NCBI GenBank assembly: GCA_902826685.1
Contig: CADEFT010000002.1
Coordinates: 186,001-250,000, forward strand
Length of the DNA: 64,000 nucleotides
Direction: 5' to 3'
DNA from: an uncultured Acidobacteriota bacterium
Lineage (GTDB): Bacteria > Acidobacteriota > Terriglobia > Bryobacterales > Bryobacteraceae
Under the pieces are notes generated by a model, which was given only the letters and a program-made list of their open reading frames with translations, made no database searches and was not told the DNA's origin. Shown here one piece after another: positions 33,305 to 41,062 of this stretch. Made by a program: the position numbers and the translations under genes. Positions within the stretch are counted from its first letter, which is position 1; each line of letters begins with the position of its first letter.

Positions 33305-35143
33305 ATGCGAAGTCTGACTCGCTGGCTACCTCTTCTTGCGATCGTTCTGGTTTCCGCCGTCTGGTCGCAGCAGCGCCGCGAAAACGAGCGGCCCATGCGG
33401 CAGCCGGTGCACGGAACCAGGGGCGCCATCGGCGCAGGCACAGAGCCCGCCGCCGAAGCCGGCATGCGCCTCTACAGCCAGGGCGGCAATGCCGTCGACG
33501 CGGGCGTCGCATCGATGTTCGCCGCCTCCATCGTCGAGTATTCGCATTTCGGCTTCGGCGGCGAGGCGCCCATTCTGATTCGCGGCAAGGATGGCCGTGT
33601 GACCGCCATCGCCGGCGTCGGCACCATGCCCAAGCTCGCTTCGGCGGAGTTGTTCCGTTCCCGCCGCCTGCAGCCGGGCGAGATCCTGGTGCTTGAGCCC
33701 GGTGGATTGAAGGGTATGGTGCCGGTGGCCGGCATGATGCCCGTGCTGGTGCCCGCCATGCCCGAAGCGGGCATGCTCGCCTTGCGCGAATTCGGTGTCA
33801 AGTCGCTTGCCGAAGTGCTGGCCCCGGCCATTGAACTGGCCGACGGCGCGCCCATCGACGAAATGCGCGCCACCACCATCGCCCGCACCCGCCGCTTCTT
33901 CGATCAGTGGCCTACGTCGAAGGCCGTCTTCCTGCCAGGCGGCCGCCCGCCTCATCTGGGCGACGTGTTCCGCCAGCCGGATCTCGCCCGCACCATGCGC
34001 GCCATGGTCGAAGCCGAGCGCAAGGCGCTTGCCGCCGGCAAATCGAGACAGGCCGCCATCGACGCCGCGCGCGACTTTTTCTATCGCGGCGAGATCGCGC
34101 GCAAGATCGACGCGTTCAGCAAGGCGCACGACGGCCTCATTCGCTATGAAGACATGGCGTCGTTCAAGCTGCAACTGGAGCAGCCCGTCTCCACCACCTA
34201 TCGCGGCTATACGGTTTACAAGCCCGGATTCTGGAGCCAGGGTCCTTCGCTGATCGAGACCCTCAACATGATCGAAGGCTTTGAACTGCAGCCGCTGCGC
34301 CACAACTCGACCGAGTATGTCCATCGCCTGGTGGAATCGCTGAAGCTCGCCTACGCCGATCGCGACACCTACTACGGCGATCCCAAATTTTCGAAGATTC
34401 CCACCGATGTGCTGCTGTCCAAGCAATATGCGGCCGAGCGCCGCGCCCAGATCAACGGCCGCGCCTCGCAGGATTTCGTTCCCGGCACCATCAACGGCAC
34501 CCGTCCCAAGCATCCCTCCGAAGTAGACATGGCCCGCCACCCGATCGACGACATCCTGATGGCTCGCGACACCACCTGTATCGACGCCATCGATCGCGAC
34601 GGCATCATGTTTTCCGCCACGCCTTCGGGCGCCTGGCTGCCTTCGGTCATCGCCGGAGACACCGGGATTCCGCTCACCCAGCGCGCACAGAGCTTCCTGC
34701 TGATCGAAGGGCATCCCAATGAACTCGCCGGCGGCAAGCGTCCCCGCGTCACGCTGAGTCCGACCCTGGTCGCCCGCGATGGAAAACCGGTGATGGTGCT
34801 CTCCACCCCCGGGGGCGACAACCAGGATCAGTCGCTGCTGCAGGTGCTGTTGAACGTCGTCGAATTCGGCATGGATGCGCAGCGCGCCGTCGAAGCCCCG
34901 CGCTTCCAGACCCGCCACCTGGTTTCGAGTTTCGACAATCACGCCATGACGCCCGGCGATCTGCTCATCGACGAGCGCATGGCCGGCAGCACATTCCAGG
35001 ACCTCACCGCGCGCGGCCACAAGCTCGGAACGCGCAGCCGCTGGGCGAGTGGTGCCATGCCCGTGGTAGTGCTGGTGAAGCCCAACGGGGTACTGGAAGC
35101 CGGTGCCGATCCCTATGGCTATCGAGTCGCGCGCGCCTGGTGA
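33305..35143 (+). CDS. ggt: Gamma-glutamyltransferase
   Basis: The start MRSLTRWLPLLAIVLVSAVWSQ is a signal peptide; a longer in-frame start overlaps the promoter. The 612-residue exported precursor has the GGT large-subunit region (GGNAVDAGVASMFAASIVEYSHFG, GGLKGMVPVAG) and the autoprocessing Thr in RDTTCIDAIDRDG, which begins the small subunit. The small-subunit end contains STPGGDNQDQSLLQVLLN and FGMDAQRAVEAPRF. It hydrolyses or transfers gamma-glutamyl groups from glutathione-like compounds in the periplasm, or cleaves other amide substrates as acylases of this family do. It is transcribed from the divergent promoter shared with the zinc-ribbon gene. Confidence 0.9.
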   Translation: MRSLTRWLPLLAIVLVSAVWSQQRRENERPMRQPVHGTRGAIGAGTEPAAEAGMRLYSQGGNAVDAGVASMFAASIVEYSHFGFGGEAPILIRGKDGRVTAIAGVGTMPKLASAELFRSRRLQPGEILVLEPGGLKGMVPVAGMMPVLVPAMPEAGMLALREFGVKSLAEVLAPAIELADGAPIDEMRATTIARTRRFFDQWPTSKAVFLPGGRPPHLGDVFRQPDLARTMRAMVEAERKALAAGKSRQAAIDAARDFFYRGEIARKIDAFSKAHDGLIRYEDMASFKLQLEQPVSTTYRGYTVYKPGFWSQGPSLIETLNMIEGFELQPLRHNSTEYVHRLVESLKLAYADRDTYYGDPKFSKIPTDVLLSKQYAAERRAQINGRASQDFVPGTINGTRPKHPSEVDMARHPIDDILMARDTTCIDAIDRDGIMFSATPSGAWLPSVIAGDTGIPLTQRAQSFLLIEGHPNELAGGKRPRVTLSPTLVARDGKPVMVLSTPGGDNQDQSLLQVLLNVVEFGMDAQRAVEAPRFQTRHLVSSFDNHAMTPGDLLIDERMAGSTFQDLTARGHKLGTRSRWASGAMPVVVLVKPNGVLEAGADPYGYRVARAW

Positions 35144-35672
35144 CGGTGCGATCGTTGGAGTAGCCGATCACGCCGGCTGGGCCGTGCTGGTGACCGCCGC
35201 CCGCGACGGCACGCTCCTTGACCGGCGCCGCGTCGTGCTCTTGGACGAAGGCTTGCCAAGCCTCGCCTACCATCACGACGCGCAGGCGTTACCGCTCGAG
35301 GAAGCGGTGGAACTGATTGAGCGTGTGCGCGCTTCAGCCGGGCGGCACGCCAAACTCGCCCTCGACGCCTTGGCCTTATCGGTGGCATCGCCCATCCTTG
35401 GCATCGCGCTGCGCCAGTGCCCCCCGCTGCCCCCGACCATCGCCGGGCGGCTCGCCGACTACCGGGCTCAAAATGTCGCCGATACGGTGATGTTCCGCCA
35501 GGCTCTCGCCGGCGCCGCCGAGGGGCGAGGCTGGGCCGTCCACTGGTACAACGCGAAAAAGGTGTTGGAGACGGCGGAAGGTGTTGACTTGAGGCGTGCC
35601 ATCGGACCGCCGTGGGGCCAGGACCATAAAATCGCTATGGCGGCGGCGATGGCTGCCGCGGGCAGGCCTTAA
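35115..35672 (+). CDS. Conserved hypothetical protein
   Basis: The 185-residue protein (ATG at 35115; a GTG 12 bp earlier is possible) overlaps the ggt 3' end by 29 bp, suggesting coupled translation. Its opening, IVGVADHAGWAVLVTAARDG then DRRRVVLLDEGLPSLAYHH, resembles the first strands of an RNase H-like fold with an Asp, but no second acidic site is clear. A conserved-looking YNAKKVLETAEGVDL lies near the C-terminus. No signal peptide or membrane segment. Function unknown. Confidence 0.65.
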   Translation: MAIESRAPGDGAIVGVADHAGWAVLVTAARDGTLLDRRRVVLLDEGLPSLAYHHDAQALPLEEAVELIERVRASAGRHAKLALDALALSVASPILGIALRQCPPLPPTIAGRLADYRAQNVADTVMFRQALAGAAEGRGWAVHWYNAKKVLETAEGVDLRRAIGPPWGQDHKIAMAAAMAAAGRP

Positions 35673-36250
35673 CGGATCGAAGCCAGCATCGCTTCAACGG
35701 CGGACACGTCCAGTGCACCGATTCGGGCTTCCCGCACAATTCCCTTCCGGTCGACCGCCACCGTGACCGGCCGCAGCGCTATGCCTGGCGCGCCACGCGT
35801 GATGCGGCCCGCGCGCAAGCCGCCATAGCCACCGCTCGCAAGAAATGACCGGACGGTTTGATCCTCTTCATCGGACAGCGCGACGATCGCCACATCCGTC
35901 TTCAGTCCGCTTAACATCCGCAGTTCCGTCCGGCAAGGCTCGCACCAACTGGCCCAGAGATTCAGCAACACCGGCCGCCCATGCCATTCGGCCGTCGAAT
36001 GCTCGCCATCCTCCAGCAGGTAATGCATCGCAGGAAGCGGCTTGCCGCGCAGGTCATCGGGGGGACCCTTCATCCGCCACGCAAAATACAGCACCGTCAG
36101 CCCTACCGAAACACACAGCAGAGCCACCACCAGACTCATCACCTGCAGCACATTGCGTGGCACCCCGCGCGCCTGCCGTAGCGTCCGTCCCGCCGACAGG
36201 GCGCCCACCACCACGCCCAGCCCCGCCAAGATCAACAGTAGTATCGTCAT
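35669..36250 (-). CDS. Membrane-anchored thioredoxin-like (TlpA/ResA) protein
   Basis: The 193-residue protein has two hydrophobic helices in the first 60 residues (LLLILAGLGVVVGALSAG, QVMSLVVALLCVSVGLTVLY) and a thioredoxin fold with WCEPC (LWASWCEPCRTELRML) and the cis-Pro region (LRPVTVAVDRKG). It should be an inner-membrane-tethered thiol reductant or chaperone on the periplasmic side. Its ATG overlaps the stop of the upstream histidine-rich membrane protein (ATGA), so it probably serves that system, for example by keeping a metal-binding protein reduced. The 3' end meets the converging hypothetical gene. Confidence 0.85.
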   Translation of the reverse strand: MTILLLILAGLGVVVGALSAGRTLRQARGVPRNVLQVMSLVVALLCVSVGLTVLYFAWRMKGPPDDLRGKPLPAMHYLLEDGEHSTAEWHGRPVLLNLWASWCEPCRTELRMLSGLKTDVAIVALSDEEDQTVRSFLASGGYGGLRAGRITRGAPGIALRPVTVAVDRKGIVREARIGALDVSAVEAMLASIR

Positions 36251-37644
36251 CGCGCCGTCACGTCGAAGGCCGCCGTCTGCACTCCATCGGCCCGCCGCAC
36301 CTGCACGAAGATCCGATACTCACCGGGCTTGGGAAAGCCATAGGGAAAACTCACCTCGGCAGGCAGCGCGTCGTGGTGGTGGGCGGAATGACCGGCGGCG
36401 CCGGGATTCGCCACCGCGAGCGATGCCATCGGCACCGAGCCGGTCGGATGCACATGCGCGAACACCGTGCGGTCGCGTTTGACGAACGCGGCGTGACCGG
36501 GCATTCCCATGTAAAGCTCCAGGTCGCGCGCGGGCTTGCCGGCCGCGTCTTCCACCCGGAACCGGAAGGCGTAAGCGCGTTTGACCGCATAGGCGGGCTC
36601 GCGCTCGAATATCATGCGGCCGCTGCCCGCGAGCGCGAACGAATCGCCGGTAGGGACGCTCGCGCCGCCCGAATCGTCGCCGCTCAACGGCTTACCCGCG
36701 ACCGCCGGCAGATCGATCCCGGCCACCATCGTCTCCGGCAGTCCCGATTCATGCACCACATCGGCGTAAAGCCCATAGCGGCCCGCGGGCATTGGCGGCA
36801 GCACATGTGTGAATTTGCCGGCCGACGTCATGTCGGGATGCAGATGCCAGACGCGATCCATACCCGGCAGCGCGATCACGTAAAGATGCATCAGGTGATT
36901 GTGATCGGGCACGAAGTCGTCGATCTGACGCGGCAGCCAGCCCGGATCTTTCAACTCAAGCTTCAGCGTGCCCCCTGAAAACGACGGCGTCATCTCCATC
37001 GGCTTGTAAACGATGCGCGCATACGACGCGGCTTCATCGTTCCACCAGCGGTTGCCGTAGTAAAGAATCGCGAGTACCACCGCCGCGGTGATTCCCATCG
37101 CGCGTCTCGACCGGCTCCGCGCCGCATTTGGGAATCCGGCATCAGGCTCAAGCGACGCTTCGCCGCTGGCGGCTCCCATCACCGCTACCGCCCCCGCGGC
37201 CAGCAGCAATCCCAGCGCGGCGAGAATCGCACCCAGGCCCGCGCCCATCGTTTCGGTGCGGCTCGCCAGCGCCGGTACCGGCACCGAAAGCTGGCCCGTT
37301 CCCCGGTCGCCCTCCGCCGTTACCCGGATCTGCCACGACCCGCTGTTCATCATCCACAGCGATCCGGTGAAAAATTGCGCATCGTCTTTCGATGGCGTGG
37401 CGATATCCGGAGTGGGGGCGAACTTCGCCCCTGCTCCCTGCATCGGCGTCGGCACGATGCGCACCTGCCGGATACCAGGCGTGCGCGCCCGGATCTCCAC
37501 TTCGGCCACGCCCGGAATCACCACCGGCGGGCGAATCGTAATGAAAAGCGGGTAGGGGCCCGCCGCGCCCTCGAGGAAAATGTCGGGACTGCCGACATGC
37601 CCGAAAACAGGCAGCGCCAATACCAGAGCCGCAAGGAAGCGCAT
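36247..37644 (-). CDS. Histidine-rich exported membrane protein of unknown function
   Basis: The 465-residue protein has a signal peptide (MRFLAALVLALPVFG), a beta-rich N-terminal domain, two membrane segments near 133-158 and 183-200, and a large periplasmic C-terminal half. His-rich motifs recur there: DHNHLMHLYVI, DRVWHLHPDM, FAHVHPTG and HSAHHHD. The pattern suggests a metal- or copper-binding exported domain. Its ATG is next to the stop of a polytopic membrane protein and its stop overlaps the TlpA-like gene, so three proteins form one transcription unit. No catalytic family was recognised. Confidence 0.65.
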   Translation of the reverse strand: MRFLAALVLALPVFGHVGSPDIFLEGAAGPYPLFITIRPPVVIPGVAEVEIRARTPGIRQVRIVPTPMQGAGAKFAPTPDIATPSKDDAQFFTGSLWMMNSGSWQIRVTAEGDRGTGQLSVPVPALASRTETMGAGLGAILAALGLLLAAGAVAVMGAASGEASLEPDAGFPNAARSRSRRAMGITAAVVLAILYYGNRWWNDEAASYARIVYKPMEMTPSFSGGTLKLELKDPGWLPRQIDDFVPDHNHLMHLYVIALPGMDRVWHLHPDMTSAGKFTHVLPPMPAGRYGLYADVVHESGLPETMVAGIDLPAVAGKPLSGDDSGGASVPTGDSFALAGSGRMIFEREPAYAVKRAYAFRFRVEDAAGKPARDLELYMGMPGHAAFVKRDRTVFAHVHPTGSVPMASLAVANPGAAGHSAHHHDALPAEVSFPYGFPKPGEYRIFVQVRRADGVQTAAFDVTAR

Positions 37645-38772
37645 TCAGCGGCGGATCCCGCGCATCGCGTCGCCCCACCCAAGTCCAAGCCTCGCCGAAC
37701 CGATGGCGAACACCAAAGCCACCGCCATGCGGCTCCAGAAATCGGGTTCGGTGGCACGGAACAGGTTGCGATACAGCAGCGACTGCGGATGCGTGTAGTA
37801 GCCGAAATAGTGTGTGCCGAAAAACCAATTGCGCGACTCGGCCGACATCAGGAAATCGGCAAACCGCCATTGCACCAGCGTCAGCAACGCCAGGAACAAA
37901 AAGCCCGAAACGGCGGCCAGCAGCCACTTGTTCCAGCTTGCGGTGCGCTGCCAAAGCAGGTCGAGCGCGACGGCCGGCACAATCAGCAGCAGCGGAAAAT
38001 CGGGCGGCACGAAAAGCTTGGTGGGATAGTAAACGGGCCCCAGCTTCGGCTCGGCCGGAAACAACGGCAATATCCAAACAAACAGCATCAGGAACAGCGT
38101 GTAAATTCCGGCCGTGATCGACGCCGCCCAACGCATCCCGGAAGCCCTCGCCACGCCCGCCAGGATCACCGGAATCGCTACCGCCACTTTCTGGTACGTC
38201 GACGCCAGGTGCATTTGCGGACGCCCCGTGAACTCCATCAACAGGATCATCAGCAGCACCACCAGCATCCCGCCCACGTAGAGATAGCAGTAATTGAGCC
38301 AGCCGCGCAGCTTGCCCGAAGCGCGGTTCATATGACCCAGAATCAACATCAGCGCGCCCAGCATCACCGTGCCCGCGCCGCCGATCAGAAGCACATGCGG
38401 CGGGCTCACGATTTTCACATCCAGGCCGTAGGCGTTGTGCCACCAGTCGTCGAAGGGCGCCGAAGTGAGCATCGCCACGCCGCCCCAGGCCGCGATGAAC
38501 GCACCGAGCGGGGCGCGGAATCCCCATACCCGCACCACGGCCGGATCTTCCACCCAGCCGAAGGTGCGCGAGAAGATCAGATAGGCGCAACTCAGCCCGC
38601 CCAGCACGCCGCAAAGATAGATCGCGATATGCGCCGGCGTCCAGAAATTATCCCGTCCGATGGACCGGTGCCATGAGATGTCCCAATGCGCGCCCACCAT
38701 CGCCGAAGTGACCGACAGCAGGGCGCACCACACGTACCAGGGAATCGTATCGGGGCGCGTTGACGCAGCCAT
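37645..38772 (-). CDS. Polytopic membrane protein, partner of the histidine-rich protein
   Basis: The 375-residue protein has about nine to ten predicted membrane helices. Paired charged or His residues lie at helix ends in the first half (GAHWDISWHRSIGRDNFW, PAHIAIYLCG, SAPFDDWWHNAYG, SPPHVLLIGG). The last segment (FFGTHYFGYYTH) is aromatic and His rich. Its stop abuts the start codon of the 465-residue His-rich protein. Family unknown; a metal-binding oxidase-like or permease-like protein are both conceivable. Confidence 0.65.
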   Translation of the reverse strand: MAASTRPDTIPWYVWCALLSVTSAMVGAHWDISWHRSIGRDNFWTPAHIAIYLCGVLGGLSCAYLIFSRTFGWVEDPAVVRVWGFRAPLGAFIAAWGGVAMLTSAPFDDWWHNAYGLDVKIVSPPHVLLIGGAGTVMLGALMLILGHMNRASGKLRGWLNYCYLYVGGMLVVLLMILLMEFTGRPQMHLASTYQKVAVAIPVILAGVARASGMRWAASITAGIYTLFLMLFVWILPLFPAEPKLGPVYYPTKLFVPPDFPLLLIVPAVALDLLWQRTASWNKWLLAAVSGFLFLALLTLVQWRFADFLMSAESRNWFFGTHYFGYYTHPQSLLYRNLFRATEPDFWSRMAVALVFAIGSARLGLGWGDAMRGIRR

Positions 38773-39393
38773 TTATTTCCCCTTGAAACTGATCTGTTTG
38801 AAAAGCACCGCCGACCGCCCATCGTGATTCTGCAATCCGACGTAGCCTGAATCGGGACGCGGCCCGCGCACCGGCTCAAACCACTGCTTGCGCGGAGGCA
38901 CCGCCTGGCCGCCTTCGAACTCATTCACCTTCTTGCCGTTCAAAAGGATGGTGGTGACCTGCCCTTTCAGCACGATATCCATCGTGTTCCACTCCCCCAC
39001 CGGCTTCTGATTGCGCGCACTCACCTTGGCCAGCGAATAGAGTGCGCCGGTCGAATGCCAGTCGTCGCCGGCGGCGTCGATCTGCACTTCATATCCGTTA
39101 TGGACGCCGAACCACGGATCCTTCGGCTCCTCCGGCAGGCGGATGAATACGCCCGAATTGTCCCTGGCGCCGCTGGTTTTGAAAACCACGCGCAAGGTCC
39201 CGTTGCCCAGCTTGCGGCCGGTGAAATAAAGCAGGCCCATGCCGCCCTCGGTCTTGAGCGACCCGTCTTCCACCGTGAACCGCCCCGGTCCCACCATCTT
39301 CCAACCCGAAAGGTCCTTGCCGTTGAATAATTGCTGCCACCCGGCGGCGTGCATGGTGGTTGCGCCCATCACCAGCGAAAGCAGGAATCGCAT
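38773..39393 (-). CDS. DUF1080 (3-keto-disaccharide hydrolase-type) exported protein
   Basis: The 206-residue protein has a signal peptide (MRFLLSLVMGATTMHAAG), then a concanavalin-like jelly roll with the DUF1080 signature WQQLFNGKDLSGWKMVGPGRF, RDNSGVFIRLPEE, NGYEVQIDAAGDDWHSTGALY and PRPDSGYVGLQNHDG. This family includes periplasmic 3-keto-glycoside hydrolases and is abundant in Acidobacteria and Planctomycetes. The ATG is only 18 bp from the divergent pdxH start. It is followed immediately by the polytopic membrane-protein gene, with which it may be cotranscribed. Confidence 0.85.
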   Translation of the reverse strand: MRFLLSLVMGATTMHAAGWQQLFNGKDLSGWKMVGPGRFTVEDGSLKTEGGMGLLYFTGRKLGNGTLRVVFKTSGARDNSGVFIRLPEEPKDPWFGVHNGYEVQIDAAGDDWHSTGALYSLAKVSARNQKPVGEWNTMDIVLKGQVTTILLNGKKVNEFEGGQAVPPRKQWFEPVRGPRPDSGYVGLQNHDGRSAVLFKQISFKGK

Positions 39394-39411
39394 GCCACTA
39401 TTCTAATATTT

Positions 39412-40038
39412 GTGAACGTCCCGCCACCGCGTCTTGAGTATCGCTCCGATCCGCTGCTCGAATCCGAGGCCGATCCCGACCCCATCCGCCAGTTCTCCTC
39501 CTGGTACGCCGCCGTGATCTCGCTCGGCGTGCCGCAGCCCAACCAGATGGCGCTGGCCACCGCCACGCCCGCCGGCGAGCCTTCGGTGCGCATGGTGCTG
39601 CTCAAGAGCTTCGACGACGCCGGGTTCGTTTTCTACACCAACTACGAAAGCCGCAAGGGCAGGGAACTCGACGCCAATCCGCGCGCTGCGCTGCTGTTCT
39701 ATTGGTTCGACCTGCACCGTCAGGTTCGCGTCGCCGGTACGGTGTCGAAGGTCGGCCGCGAGGAAAGCGCCGCGTATTTCGCCACTCGCCCGCTTCAGGC
39801 CCGTGCCGGGGCTTTCGTTTCCCGGCAAAGCGCCATTCTCGAAGATCGGGCCGTGCTCGATCGCGAGGTCGCCAACCTCGCCGCATCGGGCGGCGTGCCG
39901 CTGCCCGATCATTGGGGCGGCTACCGCCTGCAACCGTCGGAAATCGAGTTCTGGCAGGGCAGGGAAAGCAGGCTCCACGACCGGCTGCTGTACACACGCA
40001 CGGGTAGCGCCTGGGGGATGGCCCGCTTATATCCCTAG
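39412..40038 (+). CDS. pdxH: Pyridoxamine 5'-phosphate oxidase
   Basis: The 208-residue enzyme has the PdxH motifs: QPNQMALATATPAGEPSVRM, FYTNYESRKGRELDANPRA, LFYWFDLHRQVRVAG, RPLQARAGAFVSRQS and the C-terminal QGRESRLHDRLLYTR. It oxidises PNP and PMP to PLP with FMN and O2. The start is a GTG at 39412 with no ribosome site; TATTCT at 39399-39404 would place the mRNA 5' end at this codon. A longer frame lacks similarity upstream. The window encodes several PLP enzymes (aminotransferase, Cys/Met enzyme). Confidence 0.9.
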   Translation: MNVPPPRLEYRSDPLLESEADPDPIRQFSSWYAAVISLGVPQPNQMALATATPAGEPSVRMVLLKSFDDAGFVFYTNYESRKGRELDANPRAALLFYWFDLHRQVRVAGTVSKVGREESAAYFATRPLQARAGAFVSRQSAILEDRAVLDREVANLAASGGVPLPDHWGGYRLQPSEIEFWQGRESRLHDRLLYTRTGSAWGMARLYP

Positions 40039-40148
40039 AAGCTGGGCTTATGGGCGGCTTGACGAACCGCTTTCCAATTGCTACCGTGGTGTTTCGATTC
40101 GGTTTATCGCGTCCCAAGCCGTTACTCTGTCCCGCCTGGGTCGCCTTC

Positions 40149-40178
40149 TGTAACTTGTTGTTTTCGTTAATAGTTACA
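40149..40178 (+). promoter_or_regulatory. Inverted repeat ending at the M23 peptidase start codon
   Basis: TGTAACT (40149-40155) and AGTTACA (40172-40178) form a perfect 7-bp inverted repeat with a 16-nt spacer. The last base is the A of the ATG. GTTAAT at 40166-40171 sits in the spacer at a -10-like distance from the ATG, and no ribosome site is present. It could be an operator over a promoter of a leaderless mRNA, or an RNA hairpin that hides the start. The remaining 110 bp up to pdxH show nothing further. Confidence 0.4.
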
Positions 40179-41062
40179 TGAATCATCAGCCATATTTTAT
40201 CGTTGTCCTCGCCCACTCCCTGCATGGCCGTTTGCGCCGTGTCCACGTTCCACACTCCGCTGTCTACGGAGTATTGGCACTGGCCCTGCTCGGATGTTTC
40301 TCGCTATTCGGTATCGCATCCAGCTACATGCGGATGGTTTGGAAGGTCACCAACTACAACGTGCTGCGCAGCGAAGTGGATTCTTTGCGCGCCCGCTACC
40401 AGAAGCTGGAAAAAGACGCCAACCAAAACCGCCAGGAATTGGCGACACTGCAAATGTTCGCCAGCGAGGTTTCGGCCGCTTATGGCCTGAAGCGCCGGTT
40501 GGAAGGTCCGCCGGATATCGTGCAGGAAGGCCGCCTGGTACCCACGCTGCGCGAAACCTTGGATACGTTCGACTTCCTAAAGACGGGCCGCATCCCGCGC
40601 TCCAAGCGCAATACCACTTTGATGCTGAACGGGAAGCCCAACCTGTGGCCCGTGATCGGGTCGCTGTCGAGCTATTTCGGCGACCGCATCGATCCTTTCT
40701 CGGGCATGGGTGCGTTTCATAGCGGCGTCGACATCGTGGTACCCACCGGCTCGGCGGTGAGCGTGTCGGGCGACGGCCATGTCAGCTTCGTAGGCGTAAA
40801 CGGTGGCTACGGCAAGCTGGTGGTAGTCGATCATCCCAACGATGTCCAGACCTTCTACGCGCACCTGTCGGGTTTCCGGGTCATCGTCGGCCAGGAAGTG
40901 CGTATGGGTCAGACCATCGCTTACTCCGGTTCCACGGGCCGGTCGCAGGCGCCGCACGTGCATTACGAAGTGCGGATCAACGGCAGCCCGGTGAATCCGC
41001 ACAAGTTCCTGCGATCCTCCAGCCTATTGGCCGGCGTGCGCACCAAGCGCGTCGCCTTCTGA
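40178..41062 (+). CDS. M23 family (LytM) metallopeptidase
   Basis: The 294-residue protein has one N-terminal membrane anchor (VYGVLALALLGCFSLFGIAS), a coiled coil (LRSEVDSLRARYQKLEKDA) and a C-terminal LytM domain with FGDRIDPFSG, the HSGVD zinc motif and HVHYEV (HxH). It should cleave peptide cross-links in peptidoglycan, anchored in the inner membrane, during growth or division. The ATG follows an inverted repeat without ribosome site. Its 3' end overlaps the converging histidine kinase gene by 39 bp. Confidence 0.9.
   Translation: MNHQPYFIVVLAHSLHGRLRRVHVPHSAVYGVLALALLGCFSLFGIASSYMRMVWKVTNYNVLRSEVDSLRARYQKLEKDANQNRQELATLQMFASEVSAAYGLKRRLEGPPDIVQEGRLVPTLRETLDTFDFLKTGRIPRSKRNTTLMLNGKPNLWPVIGSLSSYFGDRIDPFSGMGAFHSGVDIVVPTGSAVSVSGDGHVSFVGVNGGYGKLVVVDHPNDVQTFYAHLSGFRVIVGQEVRMGQTIAYSGSTGRSQAPHVHYEVRINGSPVNPHKFLRSSSLLAGVRTKRVAF

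Noticed and set aside
33326-35020. A 564-residue minus-strand ORF
   Set aside because: It is antisense to ggt, which carries complete family motifs; the antisense product has none.
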